Counted from the first letter of the stretch, positions 1 to 9,275 are shown. The stretch: DNA of 64,000 nt from Roseovarius arcticus (GCF_006125015.1 NZ_SZZN01000001.1:3596001-3660000); one strand, 5' to 3'. Notes: generated by a model not told the origin, from the sequence alone. Numbers and translations: made by a program.

Positions 1-17
1 CCAAGCCAGCGATTCGA

Positions 18-45
18 TTGACAAAGCATAATTTGATCATATTCT
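18..45 (+). promoter_or_regulatory. Candidate sigma-70 promoter for the first aminotransferase gene
   Basis: A perfect TTGACA at 18-23 is followed after 16 bases by TATTCT at 40-45, a four-of-six match to the -10 consensus. A start of transcription near 52 would leave a leader of about 50 bases before the ATG at 103. This is read from sequence only. Confidence 0.45.
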
Positions 46-102
46 ATCCGGCATAGCGCCAAGCGCCGCCCCACCGCACCCAAACCTACGAAAGGCCAGC
101 CC

Positions 103-1497
103 ATGAACATGATCGCCAACCATCCGCCTACAGCCGACCTTCAGGCGCTGGACGCCGCTCACCACATGCACCCTTTCACAGATAATTCCGAGCTGGCGAA
201 AAAAGGCGTGCGCGTCATTGCCCGCGCCAATGGCGTGACCCTGACCGACACGGATGGTAATGATTATCTCGATGCCATGGCGGGCCTGTGGTGCGTCAAC
301 ATTGGCTATGGCCGCCCCGAAATGGCCGAGGCCGCAGCGCGCCAGATGCGCGAGCTGCCGTACTACAACACTTTTTTCCAGACGACCCACGTGCCTGCCA
401 TCGCGCTGTCGTCCAAACTGGCCGAGCTGGCGCCGCGCGATCTTAACCACGTATTCTTTGCCGGATCTGGATCCGAGGCGAATGACACCAACATTCGTAT
501 GGTCCGCACCTATTGGGCGCAAAAGGGCAAGCCGGAAAAGACCGTCATCATCAGCCGCAAGAATGCATATCATGGATCGTCAATGGGCAGCGGTAGCCTT
601 GGTGGCATGACATTTATGCACGAACAGGGCGGTCTGCCGATCCCTGATATCTGCCACATCGACCAGCCGCATTGGTGGCAAGAGGGCGGCGATATGTCCC
701 CCGAAGAGTTCGGGCTGGAGCGCGCGCGCCAACTTGAGAAGAAGATCGAAGAACTGGGCGAGAACCGCGTCGCCGCCTTTATCGCCGAGCCTATTCAGGG
801 TGCGGGCGGCGTTGTTATCCCGCCCAGCACATACTGGCCAGAAATTCAGCGTATTTGCGATGCGCACGACATCTTGCTGATCGCCGATGAAGTGATCTGC
901 GGATTTGGCCGTACCGGCAGCTGGTTTGGCTCAGAGACGTTGGGCATCCGTCCGCATATCATGACGATCGCCAAGGGTCTTAGCAGTGGCTATGCGCCTA
1001 TCGGCGGCTCGATCGTGTGCGACGAGGTGGCCGATGTCATCAACAATTGCGAATTCGCGCATGGTTACACGTATTCGGGCCACCCCATGACTTGCGCCGT
1101 CGCGCTCGAAAATCTGCGCATCCTACAGGAAGAGGGCATCGTCGACCGCGTTGCTGACCACTCCGCTGCATATCTGGCAAAGAAGTGGGGCACATTGGCC
1201 GATCACCCACTGGTGGGTGAGGCGACGACCATCGGTATGATGGGGTCCATCGTGCTGACGCCTGATGCGTCCAGCCGCGCCGCCTTTGCCGGCACCGAGG
1301 GCGATGTGGGTCTTATCACCCGTGAACATTGCTTCAAAAACGGTCTGGTGATGCGCCATGTTGGCGACCGCATGATTATCTCGCCCCCGTTGGTTATCAC
1401 GGACGGCGAGATGGACACGCTGGTCGAGCGTGCATGGAAGGCGCTGGATCTGGCGCACAAGCAGCTGAAAGACGAAGGCAAGATGAAGGCGGCCTAA
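103..1497 (+). CDS. Class III aminotransferase, probably polyamine (putrescine-pyruvate type)
   Basis: A 464-residue fold-type I PLP enzyme of the omega-aminotransferase group. Visible landmarks are GSGSEANDT near residue 125 (cofactor phosphate contact), IADEVICGFGRTG near 265 (PLP aspartate) and MTIAKGLSSGYAPIGG near 290, whose lysine should form the Schiff base. Length is normal for SpuC-like, taurine-pyruvate or beta-alanine-pyruvate aminotransferases. A polyamine-type ABC importer lies 2.5 kb downstream on the same strand, so putrescine or a related diamine is the favoured amino donor. That is inference, because the family is hard to tell apart by sequence. It appears to be a single-gene unit, with its own promoter and a strong terminator just after the stop. 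Confidence 0.85.
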   Translation: MNMIANHPPTADLQALDAAHHMHPFTDNSELAKKGVRVIARANGVTLTDTDGNDYLDAMAGLWCVNIGYGRPEMAEAAARQMRELPYYNTFFQTTHVPAIALSSKLAELAPRDLNHVFFAGSGSEANDTNIRMVRTYWAQKGKPEKTVIISRKNAYHGSSMGSGSLGGMTFMHEQGGLPIPDICHIDQPHWWQEGGDMSPEEFGLERARQLEKKIEELGENRVAAFIAEPIQGAGGVVIPPSTYWPEIQRICDAHDILLIADEVICGFGRTGSWFGSETLGIRPHIMTIAKGLSSGYAPIGGSIVCDEVADVINNCEFAHGYTYSGHPMTCAVALENLRILQEEGIVDRVADHSAAYLAKKWGTLADHPLVGEATTIGMMGSIVLTPDASSRAAFAGTEGDVGLITREHCFKNGLVMRHVGDRMIISPPLVITDGEMDTLVERAWKALDLAHKQLKDEGKMKAA

Positions 1498-1521
1498 AAC
1501 GGCGTTCAACGGTATCCGGTG

Positions 1522-1550
1522 CGGGCGCGGCCATTGGCTGCGCCCGTTTT
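1522..1550 (+). terminator. Intrinsic terminator after the aminotransferase gene
   Basis: CGGGCGC at 1522-1528 pairs with GCGCCCG at 1540-1546, with inner GCC/GGC pairs around an ATT loop. TTTT follows directly. It sits 24 bases after the stop codon. Confidence 0.75.
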
Positions 1551-1725
1551 CGTTCTGCGTGGGCGTTGAGGCATTCGTGACCAGCTCGGCGAGTCATCCC
1601 TTCTGCAATACCGCCGCCCTCATGCGACCCATTTCCTGCACAAAGCGGGCTTTGCTATTTCGTATTGTCACCTGCATATTCGACCTTGCACCGGCAGTGC
1701 GCGCAGCCTTTCGAGCGGATAGCAG

Positions 1726-2403
1726 ATGAATAGACGCAAGCAGACTGACAAACATACGACTTTCGCGGTCATCGGCCTCGGCAATTTCGGCAGTACGGTG
1801 GCAAGCGAGCTGATCCGCTTTGGCAATCACGTCATCGGGATGGACCATGACGAACGTGCGGTGAACGCGCAGGTCGAAACCCTTAGCCAGGCGCTGATCG
1901 TCGATGCCCGCGATGAGGCTGCCCTGCGCGAGGCGGGCGTGGGCGAATGCGGCGTCGCGGTTGTTGCTATTGGTGATGATCTGGAATCCAGTATCCTTGC
2001 CTCGATCAACCTCAAGACCATCGGGGTTAAAACGGTCTGGGCCAAAGCGATGAGCAAGACGCATCACCGCATCCTGAGCAAACTCAAGGTTGACCGCATT
2101 ATTCATCCCGAAGTGGAGGTTGGCCAGCATATCGCTCAGGTCCTGCATAATCCTCTGGTGCGTGATTATGTCAGCCTCGGCAACGGCTTCATCGTGGTGA
2201 ACTTCCGTATTCCCCAATCGCTGGAAGGGCGGAAACTGACCGATATCCCATACGATTCAAAATACGATCTGCGCTGTGTCGGGGCCATGCGCGGCACCGA
2301 ATGGCTGGGGTGCGATGGCAGCGATTGCACTTTGCAAAAGGATGATCTGCTGCTGCTTTTGGGCCAACGGTCTAATCTGCGCAACTTTGCGGCCAGTCTT
2401 TGA
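1726..2403 (+). CDS. ktrA: KtrA/TrkA-family potassium channel regulatory (RCK) subunit
   Basis: A 225-residue cytoplasmic protein with one RCK module. The N-terminal Rossmann half has the nucleotide-binding motif VIGLGNFGSTVASEL at about residues 15-29, and the C-terminal RCK-C half covers roughly 140-220. It binds NAD(H) or ATP and gates the membrane subunit encoded next. Classical TrkA has two such modules in about 458 residues, so the single-module length fits a Ktr-type system. The stop overlaps the next start in a TGATG arrangement, so the two subunits should be translationally coupled. Confidence 0.88.
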   Translation: MNRRKQTDKHTTFAVIGLGNFGSTVASELIRFGNHVIGMDHDERAVNAQVETLSQALIVDARDEAALREAGVGECGVAVVAIGDDLESSILASINLKTIGVKTVWAKAMSKTHHRILSKLKVDRIIHPEVEVGQHIAQVLHNPLVRDYVSLGNGFIVVNFRIPQSLEGRKLTDIPYDSKYDLRCVGAMRGTEWLGCDGSDCTLQKDDLLLLLGQRSNLRNFAASL

Positions 2404-3749
2404 TGCCACATAAGCAGGCGCGCTCGCTCTCTACGGGCGGTTGGCGATTGCCGCCGCCTGCGACGCTGGGACTAATTTATCTAACGTTTATCTTGCTGGG
2501 CGGTGGCGTGTTGTGGCTGCCGGTATCTAACGCAGGCGACGTCACGCTTTGGGATGCGCTGTTTACTTCGACGTCGGCGGTGACTGTGACAGGACTGATC
2601 GTAGCAGATACCGGCAGCGCCTTTACTCCTTTCGGGCAGGCGGTGATCGCGCTGTTGATCCAGTTGGGGGGCCTAGGCCTGATGGTCTTTGCTGTTATGT
2701 TGCTGACGGTATTGGGCATCCCTATCGGTTTGCCCTACCGCGCCGTGCTGCGCGAGGAGGTCAACCAAAAGACCCTGCACAACCTGACTGATATCGCGCG
2801 GGTGATCATTGCCGTGTCCCTATCCTGCGAGTTGATCGGCGCTGCGATCCTCAGCTTTGTGTTTGTGCCGGAATTTGGCTGGGCCAAGGGGATTGGCCAT
2901 GCGCTGTTTCATTCTGTGTCGGCGTTTAACAATGCTGGATTCGCGCTCTATCCAGACAGCCTTATGAGCTGGGTGGATGATCCGGTGATCAATACGGTAC
3001 TTCCAGCGCTTTTCATCATAGGTGGGCTAGGATTCATTGTGTTGGCGGATATTTACCGCGTGCAGACTTGGCGCATGCTGACGCTGCATAGCAAGCTGAT
3101 GATTGTCGGCACGTTGGCCCTGATCGGGTTTTCATGGCCGATGTTCGCGGCCCTTGAATGGACAAATCCCGGCACGTTGGGCGGTCTGCCTGACACCGCG
3201 TCACGTGTCTGGGCTAGCTGGTTTCAGGCGGTAACGACGCGTACGGCCGGTTTCAACTCGGTCGATACAAGCGCGATGCATGACAGCACAACATTGATGA
3301 CGATGGCGCTGATGCTGATTGGCGGCGGCAGCACGTCGACCGCAGGCGGGATAAAAGTGACAACGGCAATCGTGTTGGTGGTCGCGACGATTGCGTTTTT
3401 CAAGCGGCAGACGCAGATGCATATCTTTGGCCGCAGCCTTGGCTCTGAGGAGGTGCTGAAGGTGCTCGCGCTGACGACAGTATCGATGCTGCTGGTGATG
3501 ACAGGAATCTTCGTCACATCAATCTCGCATGACGGCGATTTTTTGGACCTCGCGTTTGAGATCACATCGGCCTTTGGCACAGTCGGTCTTTCGCGCGGCA
3601 CCACGGGCGAGCTGGATACGATAGGCCGAATCACTGTCATGCTCATCATGTTCTTGGGCCGTGTCGGCCCGCTGAGCCTGGGATTCTTCCTCGCGACGCG
3701 CAGTGTACCGCGCGTGCGTTACCCCAAAGGCCAGATTTATCTAGGCTGA
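2403..3749 (+). CDS. ktrB: KtrB/TrkH-family potassium uptake membrane subunit
   Basis: A 448-residue integral membrane protein with the repeated membrane-pore-membrane organisation of the Trk/Ktr/HKT superfamily. Pore-lining segments are visible at TSTSAVTVTGLIVADT (about residue 55), SVSAFNNAGFAL (about 175), AVTTRTAGFNSVDTS (about 280) and ITSAFGTVGLSRGTTG (about 395), each with the central glycine that forms part of the selectivity filter. It should import K+ across the inner membrane under control of the RCK subunit upstream. I place the start at the ATG at 2403 inside the ktrA stop rather than the TTG three bases earlier. About 200 bases without a gene follow. Confidence 0.9.
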   Translation: MPHKQARSLSTGGWRLPPPATLGLIYLTFILLGGGVLWLPVSNAGDVTLWDALFTSTSAVTVTGLIVADTGSAFTPFGQAVIALLIQLGGLGLMVFAVMLLTVLGIPIGLPYRAVLREEVNQKTLHNLTDIARVIIAVSLSCELIGAAILSFVFVPEFGWAKGIGHALFHSVSAFNNAGFALYPDSLMSWVDDPVINTVLPALFIIGGLGFIVLADIYRVQTWRMLTLHSKLMIVGTLALIGFSWPMFAALEWTNPGTLGGLPDTASRVWASWFQAVTTRTAGFNSVDTSAMHDSTTLMTMALMLIGGGSTSTAGGIKVTTAIVLVVATIAFFKRQTQMHIFGRSLGSEEVLKVLALTTVSMLLVMTGIFVTSISHDGDFLDLAFEITSAFGTVGLSRGTTGELDTIGRITVMLIMFLGRVGPLSLGFFLATRSVPRVRYPKGQIYLG

Positions 3750-3957
3750 CGCAAGTTGTGCCCACTATTGGCCAAGTCGGACAGCTTGCATACTTTATGT
3801 GCACTAGAGCCTTAAAAAGCAGTGAGAATATGAGGTAATCGAGTATTGAGCGAAAAAAATTAGCAAGGTTGTTGCATTGATATCCGTTTGTCGGTTTAGT
3901 CCCCGTTCAACGCGGCGCATGATCGCGAACAAACGATAACACAACAGGGAGACTCAT

Positions 3958-5058
3958 TTGTCCGAGTCTAAGACCAGCGACGCGTTCGTCGAGTTTGATC
4001 GCGTACAAAAAAGCTATGATGGCGAAACTCTGGTCGTCAAAGACCTGAACCTGTCCGTTCCCAAAGGTGAATTTCTGACGATGCTTGGCCCCTCCGGCTC
4101 GGGCAAGACGACGTGCCTGATGATGCTAGCTGGGTTTGAGACGGCGACGCACGGCGATATCCGCCTTGGCGGCACGTCGATCAATAACATCCCCCCGCAC
4201 AAGCGCGGCATCGGCATGGTATTTCAGAACTACGCCCTTTTTCCGCATATGACGATCGCCGAAAACCTGTCGTTCCCTCTTGAGGTGCGCAAGATCGGCA
4301 AATCAGACCGCGAGGCCAAGGTGATGCGCGCGCTCGATATGGTCGAGATGGGCAGTTTCGGCGGTCGCCGTCCATCGCAGCTCTCCGGTGGCCAGCAGCA
4401 GCGCGTCGCGCTGGCCCGCGCACTGGTGTTCGAGCCTGAGCTGGTCCTGATGGATGAGCCGCTGGGAGCGTTGGACAAGCAGCTGCGCGAAAAGATGCAG
4501 TTCGAGATCACCGATTTGGCCCACAATTTGGGCATCACCACAGTCTATGTGACACATGACCAAACCGAGGCGCTGACCATGTCAGACCGCGTTGCCGTGT
4601 TCGACGATGGCCGAATTCAGCAAATTGCCGCGCCTGACGTGCTTTACGAGCAGCCCGAGAACAGCTTTGTCGCGCAGTTCATTGGTGAGAACAACACGCT
4701 GCAAGGCGTCGTCAAAGAGATCAAAGGCGATCTTGCTCTGGTCCAGCTGGACGGTGGCGGTCTGATCGACTGCAAGCCAATAAACGTGTCCAAGGTAGGC
4801 GACCGGACGCAGGTTTCGATCCGTCCAGAGCGTGTCGAGTTTGACAAAAAGCGTCTGCAAGAGGGCGTGCATACGCTGAAGGCGGAAGTGCTGGAATTCG
4901 TCTATATGGGCGACATTTTCCGCACCCGGCTACGCGTGGCCGGTACCGACGATTTCATCATCAAGACGCGCAATGCCCCAGACCAGAAGCGCCTGCAACC
5001 GGGCCAGCAGCTGGAAATCGGCTGGCTTCCGCAGGATTGCCGCGCACTGGACGCATGA
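3958..5058 (+). CDS. potA: Polyamine-type ABC transporter ATP-binding protein (PotA-like)
   Basis: A 366-residue ATPase with Walker A GPSGSGKTT near residue 45, signature LSGGQQQRVALARAL near 140, Walker B LVLMDEPLGALD near 162, the switch histidine in THDQTEAL, and a C-terminal TOBE domain from about 280. The layout matches PotA/PotG and other CUT1/polyamine importers. The start is a TTG preceded by CAGGGAGA; no ATG is nearby. It is the first gene of an importer operon with the binding protein, a DUF1330 protein and two permeases. The sequence does not fix the substrate; putrescine or spermidine is the best guess from family and context. Confidence 0.88.
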   Translation: MSESKTSDAFVEFDRVQKSYDGETLVVKDLNLSVPKGEFLTMLGPSGSGKTTCLMMLAGFETATHGDIRLGGTSINNIPPHKRGIGMVFQNYALFPHMTIAENLSFPLEVRKIGKSDREAKVMRALDMVEMGSFGGRRPSQLSGGQQQRVALARALVFEPELVLMDEPLGALDKQLREKMQFEITDLAHNLGITTVYVTHDQTEALTMSDRVAVFDDGRIQQIAAPDVLYEQPENSFVAQFIGENNTLQGVVKEIKGDLALVQLDGGGLIDCKPINVSKVGDRTQVSIRPERVEFDKKRLQEGVHTLKAEVLEFVYMGDIFRTRLRVAGTDDFIIKTRNAPDQKRLQPGQQLEIGWLPQDCRALDA

Positions 5059-5165
5059 CGTTAGGAATATCGCGGCCGCACACGGCCCGATGAATAGAGG
5101 GAAAGGTGGACAGGCCCGTGCCGCCCCCTCAAACGAAAAAAACGGGTCTAACTAGGGAGAATAAC

Positions 5166-6263
5166 ATGAAACTAACTAAAACACTTCTGGCCTCAACGGC
5201 ATTGACGGCCGTGGCTGGCTTGGCATCCGCTGAAGTCAAAGAACTGACCATCGTCAGCTGGGGCGGCGCCTACTCGGAATCGCAGAAAAACGCGTATCAC
5301 CTGCCCTATACCGAAAAAACCGGCATCACGATCATCAACGATGACAGCTCGAACGAGGCCGTGGCCAAGCTGCGCGCGATGAACGAGGCCGATAACATCA
5401 CGTGGGATGTGGTCGATGTGGTCGCCTCTGACGCCATTCGTCTTTGCGACGAAGGTCTGGCAATTGAAATCGATCCTGACACCATGCTGGCCGACGGCGA
5501 CGACGGCTCAAAGGCGGCGGATGATTTCGGCGATCTGCTGGTCTCGGACTGCTACGTTCCCAGCATCGTTTATTCGACGACCTTTGGTTATCGCACCGAT
5601 CTAGTCGGCGACACGCCCCCCAGCACCGTCTGTGACGTGTTTGACCTAGAGAAATACCCCGGCAAGCGTTCGCTGGAAAAGCGCCCGATCAACAACATGG
5701 AATGGGCACTGCTCTGCGACGGCGTGGAAAAGGCCGAAGTCTATGACGTGCTGGCCACCGAAGAAGGTCAGCAGCAAGCGCTAGACAAGCTGGACACCAT
5801 CAAGGACAGCGTCGTTTGGTGGAATGCCGGTGCTGATACGCCCCAGCTGCTCGCCGATGGCGAAGTCGTCATGGGCTCCACCTATAATGGCCGTCTGTTC
5901 AGCCTGATCGAAGAGCAGGACCAGCCCGTTGGCATGCTGTGGGACGCTCAGGTGTTCGACATTGATGGCTGGATCATTCCCGCCGGCCTTAGCGAAGAGC
6001 GTCAGGCAGCTGCGTTGGAGTATCTGAAGTTCGCGACAGACACTCAGCGTCTGGCCGATCAAGCCGCCTACATCAGCTACGGCCCCGCACGCAAGTCGTC
6101 GGCCCCGCTGGTCGGCAAGCACGCGACGCTGGGCATCGACATGGCGCCGCACATGCCGACAGACCCCGAGAACGCCAAGAACACGTTCCTCTATAACTAC
6201 GAGTTCTGGGCAGATTACCGCGATGACATCGACGCCAAATTCCAGGCGTGGTTGGCTCAATAA
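5166..6263 (+). CDS. potD: Periplasmic substrate-binding protein, PotD-like (family 1)
   Basis: A 365-residue secreted binding protein. The ATG at 5166 is chosen because AGGGAGA lies 7 bases upstream and a clean signal peptide follows (MKLTKTLLASTALTAVAGLA with an ASA-type cleavage site near residue 22). Mature landmarks such as ELTIVSWGGAYSESQ and GSTYNGRLFSL are typical of the putrescine/spermidine-binding cluster. It delivers the ligand to the two permeases downstream. Two strong hairpins follow immediately, as expected where a binding protein must be made in excess over the membrane subunits. Confidence 0.88.
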   Translation: MKLTKTLLASTALTAVAGLASAEVKELTIVSWGGAYSESQKNAYHLPYTEKTGITIINDDSSNEAVAKLRAMNEADNITWDVVDVVASDAIRLCDEGLAIEIDPDTMLADGDDGSKAADDFGDLLVSDCYVPSIVYSTTFGYRTDLVGDTPPSTVCDVFDLEKYPGKRSLEKRPINNMEWALLCDGVEKAEVYDVLATEEGQQQALDKLDTIKDSVVWWNAGADTPQLLADGEVVMGSTYNGRLFSLIEEQDQPVGMLWDAQVFDIDGWIIPAGLSEERQAAALEYLKFATDTQRLADQAAYISYGPARKSSAPLVGKHATLGIDMAPHMPTDPENAKNTFLYNYEFWADYRDDIDAKFQAWLAQ

Positions 6264-6274
6264 GATATTGGTTT

Positions 6275-6294
6275 GAGGCGGGAGTGCCCGCCTC
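6275..6294 (+). terminator. Intercistronic hairpin 1 after potD
   Basis: GAGGCGGG at 6275-6282 and CCCGCCTC at 6287-6294 form a perfect 8-bp stem with an AGTG loop. There is no U-run, so it is more likely an mRNA-stabilising or attenuating hairpin than a full terminator. Confidence 0.6.
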
Positions 6295-6308
6295 GCGCCT
6301 ACCAATAA

Positions 6309-6335
6309 GTGCGGCCCGCAATGTACGGGCCGCAC
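6309..6335 (+). terminator. Intercistronic hairpin 2 after potD
   Basis: GTGCGGCCCG at 6309-6318 pairs perfectly with CGGGCCGCAC at 6326-6335 around a 7-base loop. It sits just before the ribosome-binding site of the DUF1330 gene, with no U-run. Together with the preceding hairpin it probably protects the potD 3' end and lowers permease expression. Confidence 0.6.
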
Positions 6336-6354
6336 GCTACCAACCGGGGACGAA

Positions 6355-6648
6355 ATGCGTATGCCCAAGGGCTTTCTGATAGGCCACATCACGGTGAAAG
6401 ACGCAGGCGCGTATGCTGAATACGTCCAGCGCGATACACCGATCCTTGAGCGGCATGGCGGACGCTTTATCGTTCGTGCAGGCCAATCCGAAACGCTTGA
6501 GGGCGCGGCAGAAGAGCGGCACGTCGTGATTGAATTCCCCAGCTATGCGGCCGCGCGCGGCGCCTATGACGACCCCGAATACCAAGCCGTCGCAGACATT
6601 CGCAGACGGACCGCGGACAGTACGATCATTCTGGTCGAAGGGACTTGA
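6355..6648 (+). CDS. DUF1330 family protein
   Basis: A 97-residue protein of the DUF1330 family, a small ferredoxin-like alpha/beta barrel dimer fold. The family pattern is visible: GFLIGHITVKD at the start, a YVQRDTPILERHGGRF segment, VIEFPSYAAARGAYDDPEY in the middle and a terminal IILVEG. Function is not established for the family. The gene is embedded in the polyamine importer operon between the binding protein and the first permease, with 4 bases between its stop and the next ATG. An accessory role in handling the imported compound is possible but unproven. GGGGA upstream could serve either the ATG at 6355 or the one at 6361. Confidence 0.8.
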   Translation: MRMPKGFLIGHITVKDAGAYAEYVQRDTPILERHGGRFIVRAGQSETLEGAAEERHVVIEFPSYAAARGAYDDPEYQAVADIRRRTADSTIILVEGT

Positions 6649-6652
6649 AGAC

Positions 6653-8323
6653 ATGAGCGATACCGCCACCAACGGGCCTGTCCTGGCCGCAGATGGAACC
6701 CCGCTAAAGCGCAGTTTGTCGCGCGCCCTGCGTGTGCAAAAGCTGCGTGCGCTGGCCCTGATCGCGCCATTGCTGCTGTTCGTCCTCATCTCCTTTATCT
6801 TTCCCATCGGCGATATGCTGTTCCGCTCGGTCGAGAACCAGATCGTCGAAAATACGCTGCCATACACTGTCGAGGAGTTGTCCAAATGGGATGGCACCGA
6901 TGACGCGCTGCCGCCTGAGGCCGTCTTTCGCGACATGTATTTCGATCTGTATCTCGCAACCGAGATGAAGCGTCACACCCGCCTCGGCTCGCGCTTGAAC
7001 TACGAGGCCAGTGGTATGTCGTCGCTGTTTCGGCAGGCGGGCCGCAAGCTGGACGATCCGGGCAAAGATGCCCAAAAAACGCTAGAGGCGATTGATCCAC
7101 GATGGGGCGATCGCGAAACTTACTTTGCTTTGTTCAATGCCGCTGAAGGCAAGTCTGTCGACAAAGACCTGCTAGCCAAACAGGAAAAGCGCATTCGTTG
7201 GCTGTCAGATGAATTACCCACTGGCGAGATGAATTTCGCCCCGTCCGCGACTGTATCGAACCTGCTCCCGCTCAGCGCGCGCGTCTACACCTCATCGGCT
7301 GTAATAACTGGGCTAATCAAGAACAAGACCGTGGCCGACGCCAAGCCGATGGATTCGCTATATCTCGCGCTGGTGCAGGACGTAACGCGCCCCGGTTTCT
7401 TGGATGATCTGGCAAGCTATGACGGACCGCAAAAGGATGCGCTGACTGCGCTCGCAAACGCCGGTCTGAAAGCGCCTGACTATACCGCCATCTTTGAGGA
7501 TATCGACCGCGACTGGGCGAGTATTGAGACGTGGCGCATCATTCAGACGCATAGCGGCCCCTATACCAGCGGTTATTTCCTGAATGCCGTAGACATGATG
7601 AAAACGCCCGATGGCGCCGCAGTTCAGCCCGAAAATAAACGGGTATTGATCCAATTGTTCATCCGCACCCTTATCATGTCGATGACTATTATGGGCGCGT
7701 GTATCCTGTTGGGTTATCCTGTCGCGTGGCTGCTGGCTAACTTGCCATCGCGCAAGGCGAACGTGCTGATGATTTTCGTTCTGCTGCCCTTCTGGACGTC
7801 GCTTCTGGTGCGTACCTCGGCGTGGAAGGTAATGCTGCAACAGCAAGGCGTCATAAACGACGTGCTGGTCTGGATTGGCCTCGTTGCTGATAATGACCGC
7901 CTTGTGCTGATCAATAACCAGTTCGGCACGATAACAGCGATGACGCACATCCTGCTGCCCTTCATGATCCTGCCGATGTATTCGGTAATGCAGACGATCA
8001 ACCCGACCTATCTTCGTGCCGCAAAATCGCTGGGCGCGACGAACTGGACAGCGTTCTGGCGCGTTTACTTCCCGCAATCCATTCCGGGCATCGGTGCGGG
8101 CTCGATCCTCGTCTTTATCCTCTCGATTGGCTACTATATCACGCCCGAGATCGTCGGCGGCACCAAGGGTGTCTTTATCTCTAACCGGATTGCCTATCAC
8201 ATCTCGTCCAGTCTGAACTGGGGCCTTGCCGCCGCGCTGGGTACCATCCTGCTTGCCGTCGTGCTGGCACTCTACTGGTGCTACGACAAGATCGTCGGCA
8301 TCGATAACGTGAAACTGGGGTAA
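6653..8323 (+). CDS. potB: Polyamine-type ABC permease (PotB-like) with large periplasmic insertion
   Basis: A 556-residue inner-membrane permease. TM1 lies at about residues 28-50 (LRALALIAPLLLFVLISFIF). A soluble stretch of about 270 residues follows before the canonical permease core starts near residue 330. The core carries about five further TM segments and the EAA-type loop YLRAAKSLGATNWTAFWRVY that contacts the ATPase. Typical PotB is about 285 residues, so the protein is nearly double length, with the extra mass between TM1 and TM2. The start at 6653 follows the DUF1330 stop directly. Confidence 0.85.
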   Translation: MSDTATNGPVLAADGTPLKRSLSRALRVQKLRALALIAPLLLFVLISFIFPIGDMLFRSVENQIVENTLPYTVEELSKWDGTDDALPPEAVFRDMYFDLYLATEMKRHTRLGSRLNYEASGMSSLFRQAGRKLDDPGKDAQKTLEAIDPRWGDRETYFALFNAAEGKSVDKDLLAKQEKRIRWLSDELPTGEMNFAPSATVSNLLPLSARVYTSSAVITGLIKNKTVADAKPMDSLYLALVQDVTRPGFLDDLASYDGPQKDALTALANAGLKAPDYTAIFEDIDRDWASIETWRIIQTHSGPYTSGYFLNAVDMMKTPDGAAVQPENKRVLIQLFIRTLIMSMTIMGACILLGYPVAWLLANLPSRKANVLMIFVLLPFWTSLLVRTSAWKVMLQQQGVINDVLVWIGLVADNDRLVLINNQFGTITAMTHILLPFMILPMYSVMQTINPTYLRAAKSLGATNWTAFWRVYFPQSIPGIGAGSILVFILSIGYYITPEIVGGTKGVFISNRIAYHISSSLNWGLAAALGTILLAVVLALYWCYDKIVGIDNVKLG

Positions 8324-8329
8324 CGCGAC

Positions 8330-9214
8330 ATGAGCCTTCCAATCTACGCCACGTTCGGCCAGCGCGTCTGGTACTACACCTTCCGCATCATCTGTGCGCT
8401 GATCTTCATCTTCTTGATCACGCCGATCCTTGTGGTCATTCCACTGTCGTTCAACGCCGAGAACTTCTTTACCTTCACGCCCAAAATGCTCAGCTTTGAT
8501 CCTGAGGGTTACTCGCTGAAGCACTACCGCGATTTTTTCAGCAACAACGAATGGCAGCGGAGTTTTAAGAACTCGCTGATCATCGCGCCTATTGCCACGG
8601 TTATCTCGGTTAGCCTTGGCACGCTGGCGGCAATCGGTCTGTCGCAATCGCATGTGCCGTTCCGGCGCGCGATTATGGCGATCCTGATCTCGCCGATGAT
8701 CGTGCCGCTGATCATCTCGGCGACAGGCATGTTCTTCTTCTACTCGAAGATCGGCAATTTCATGGAAAACTCCATTGGCCTCGACAAGAACCTCGTCGGC
8801 TACATCAAGGTTGTCCTCGCCCACGCGGTGCTGGGTATCCCGTTCGTGATCATCACGGTGACTGCAACACTTGTCGGCTTTGACCGCTCACTAACCCGCG
8901 CGGCCGCGAATATGGGCGCAAACCCGGTGACTACGTTCTTTAAGGTGCAGATGCCGCTGATCCTGCCGGGCGTCATCTCCGGTGGCCTCTTTGCTTTCAT
9001 CACGTCCTTTGACGAAGTGGTCGTGGTGCTGTTCGTCGGCTCGGCCAGCCAAAAGACGCTGCCGTGGCAGATGTTCACTGGCCTACGCGAGCAAATCTCG
9101 CCGACGATCCTTGCGGTTGCGACGATCCTGGTTGGCATTTCGATCCTGCTGCTCACAACGGTCGAGCTGCTCAGGCGGAGGTCCGAGAGGCTCAGGGGCA
9201 TGTCACCCGGCTGA
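8330..9214 (+). CDS. potC: Polyamine-type ABC permease (PotC-like)
   Basis: A 294-residue permease with six predicted TM helices and the EAA loop TRAAANMGANPVTTFFKVQM near residue 190 for coupling to the ATPase. Length and layout are normal for PotC/PotI. It pairs with the oversized permease that ends 6 bases upstream. It is the last gene of the importer operon, since a bidirectional-looking terminator follows within 10 bases. Confidence 0.88.
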   Translation: MSLPIYATFGQRVWYYTFRIICALIFIFLITPILVVIPLSFNAENFFTFTPKMLSFDPEGYSLKHYRDFFSNNEWQRSFKNSLIIAPIATVISVSLGTLAAIGLSQSHVPFRRAIMAILISPMIVPLIISATGMFFFYSKIGNFMENSIGLDKNLVGYIKVVLAHAVLGIPFVIITVTATLVGFDRSLTRAAANMGANPVTTFFKVQMPLILPGVISGGLFAFITSFDEVVVVLFVGSASQKTLPWQMFTGLREQISPTILAVATILVGISILLLTTVELLRRRSERLRGMSPG

Positions 9215-9223
9215 TACGAAAAA

Positions 9224-9253
9224 GGGGCGCCATCCGCTGGAGGCGCCTCTTTT
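9224..9253. terminator. Terminator between potC and convergent ilvE, probably bidirectional
   Basis: GGGGCGCC at 9224-9231 pairs with GGCGCCTC at 9242-9249 with one wobble. TTTT follows on the plus strand, and five A residues just before the stem would give a U-run on the minus strand. It lies between two convergent genes. Confidence 0.7.
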
Positions 9254-9275
9254 CATTCGTACATCGTTTCGGTGT

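Noticed and set aside
7358..8824. Long minus-strand open frame (488 codons) antisense to both polyamine permeases
   Set aside because: The translated product is compositionally extreme (Arg, Asp, His, Gln rich) with no fold or ribosome-binding site, and it crosses two well-supported genes. It mirrors the codon bias of the real strand.
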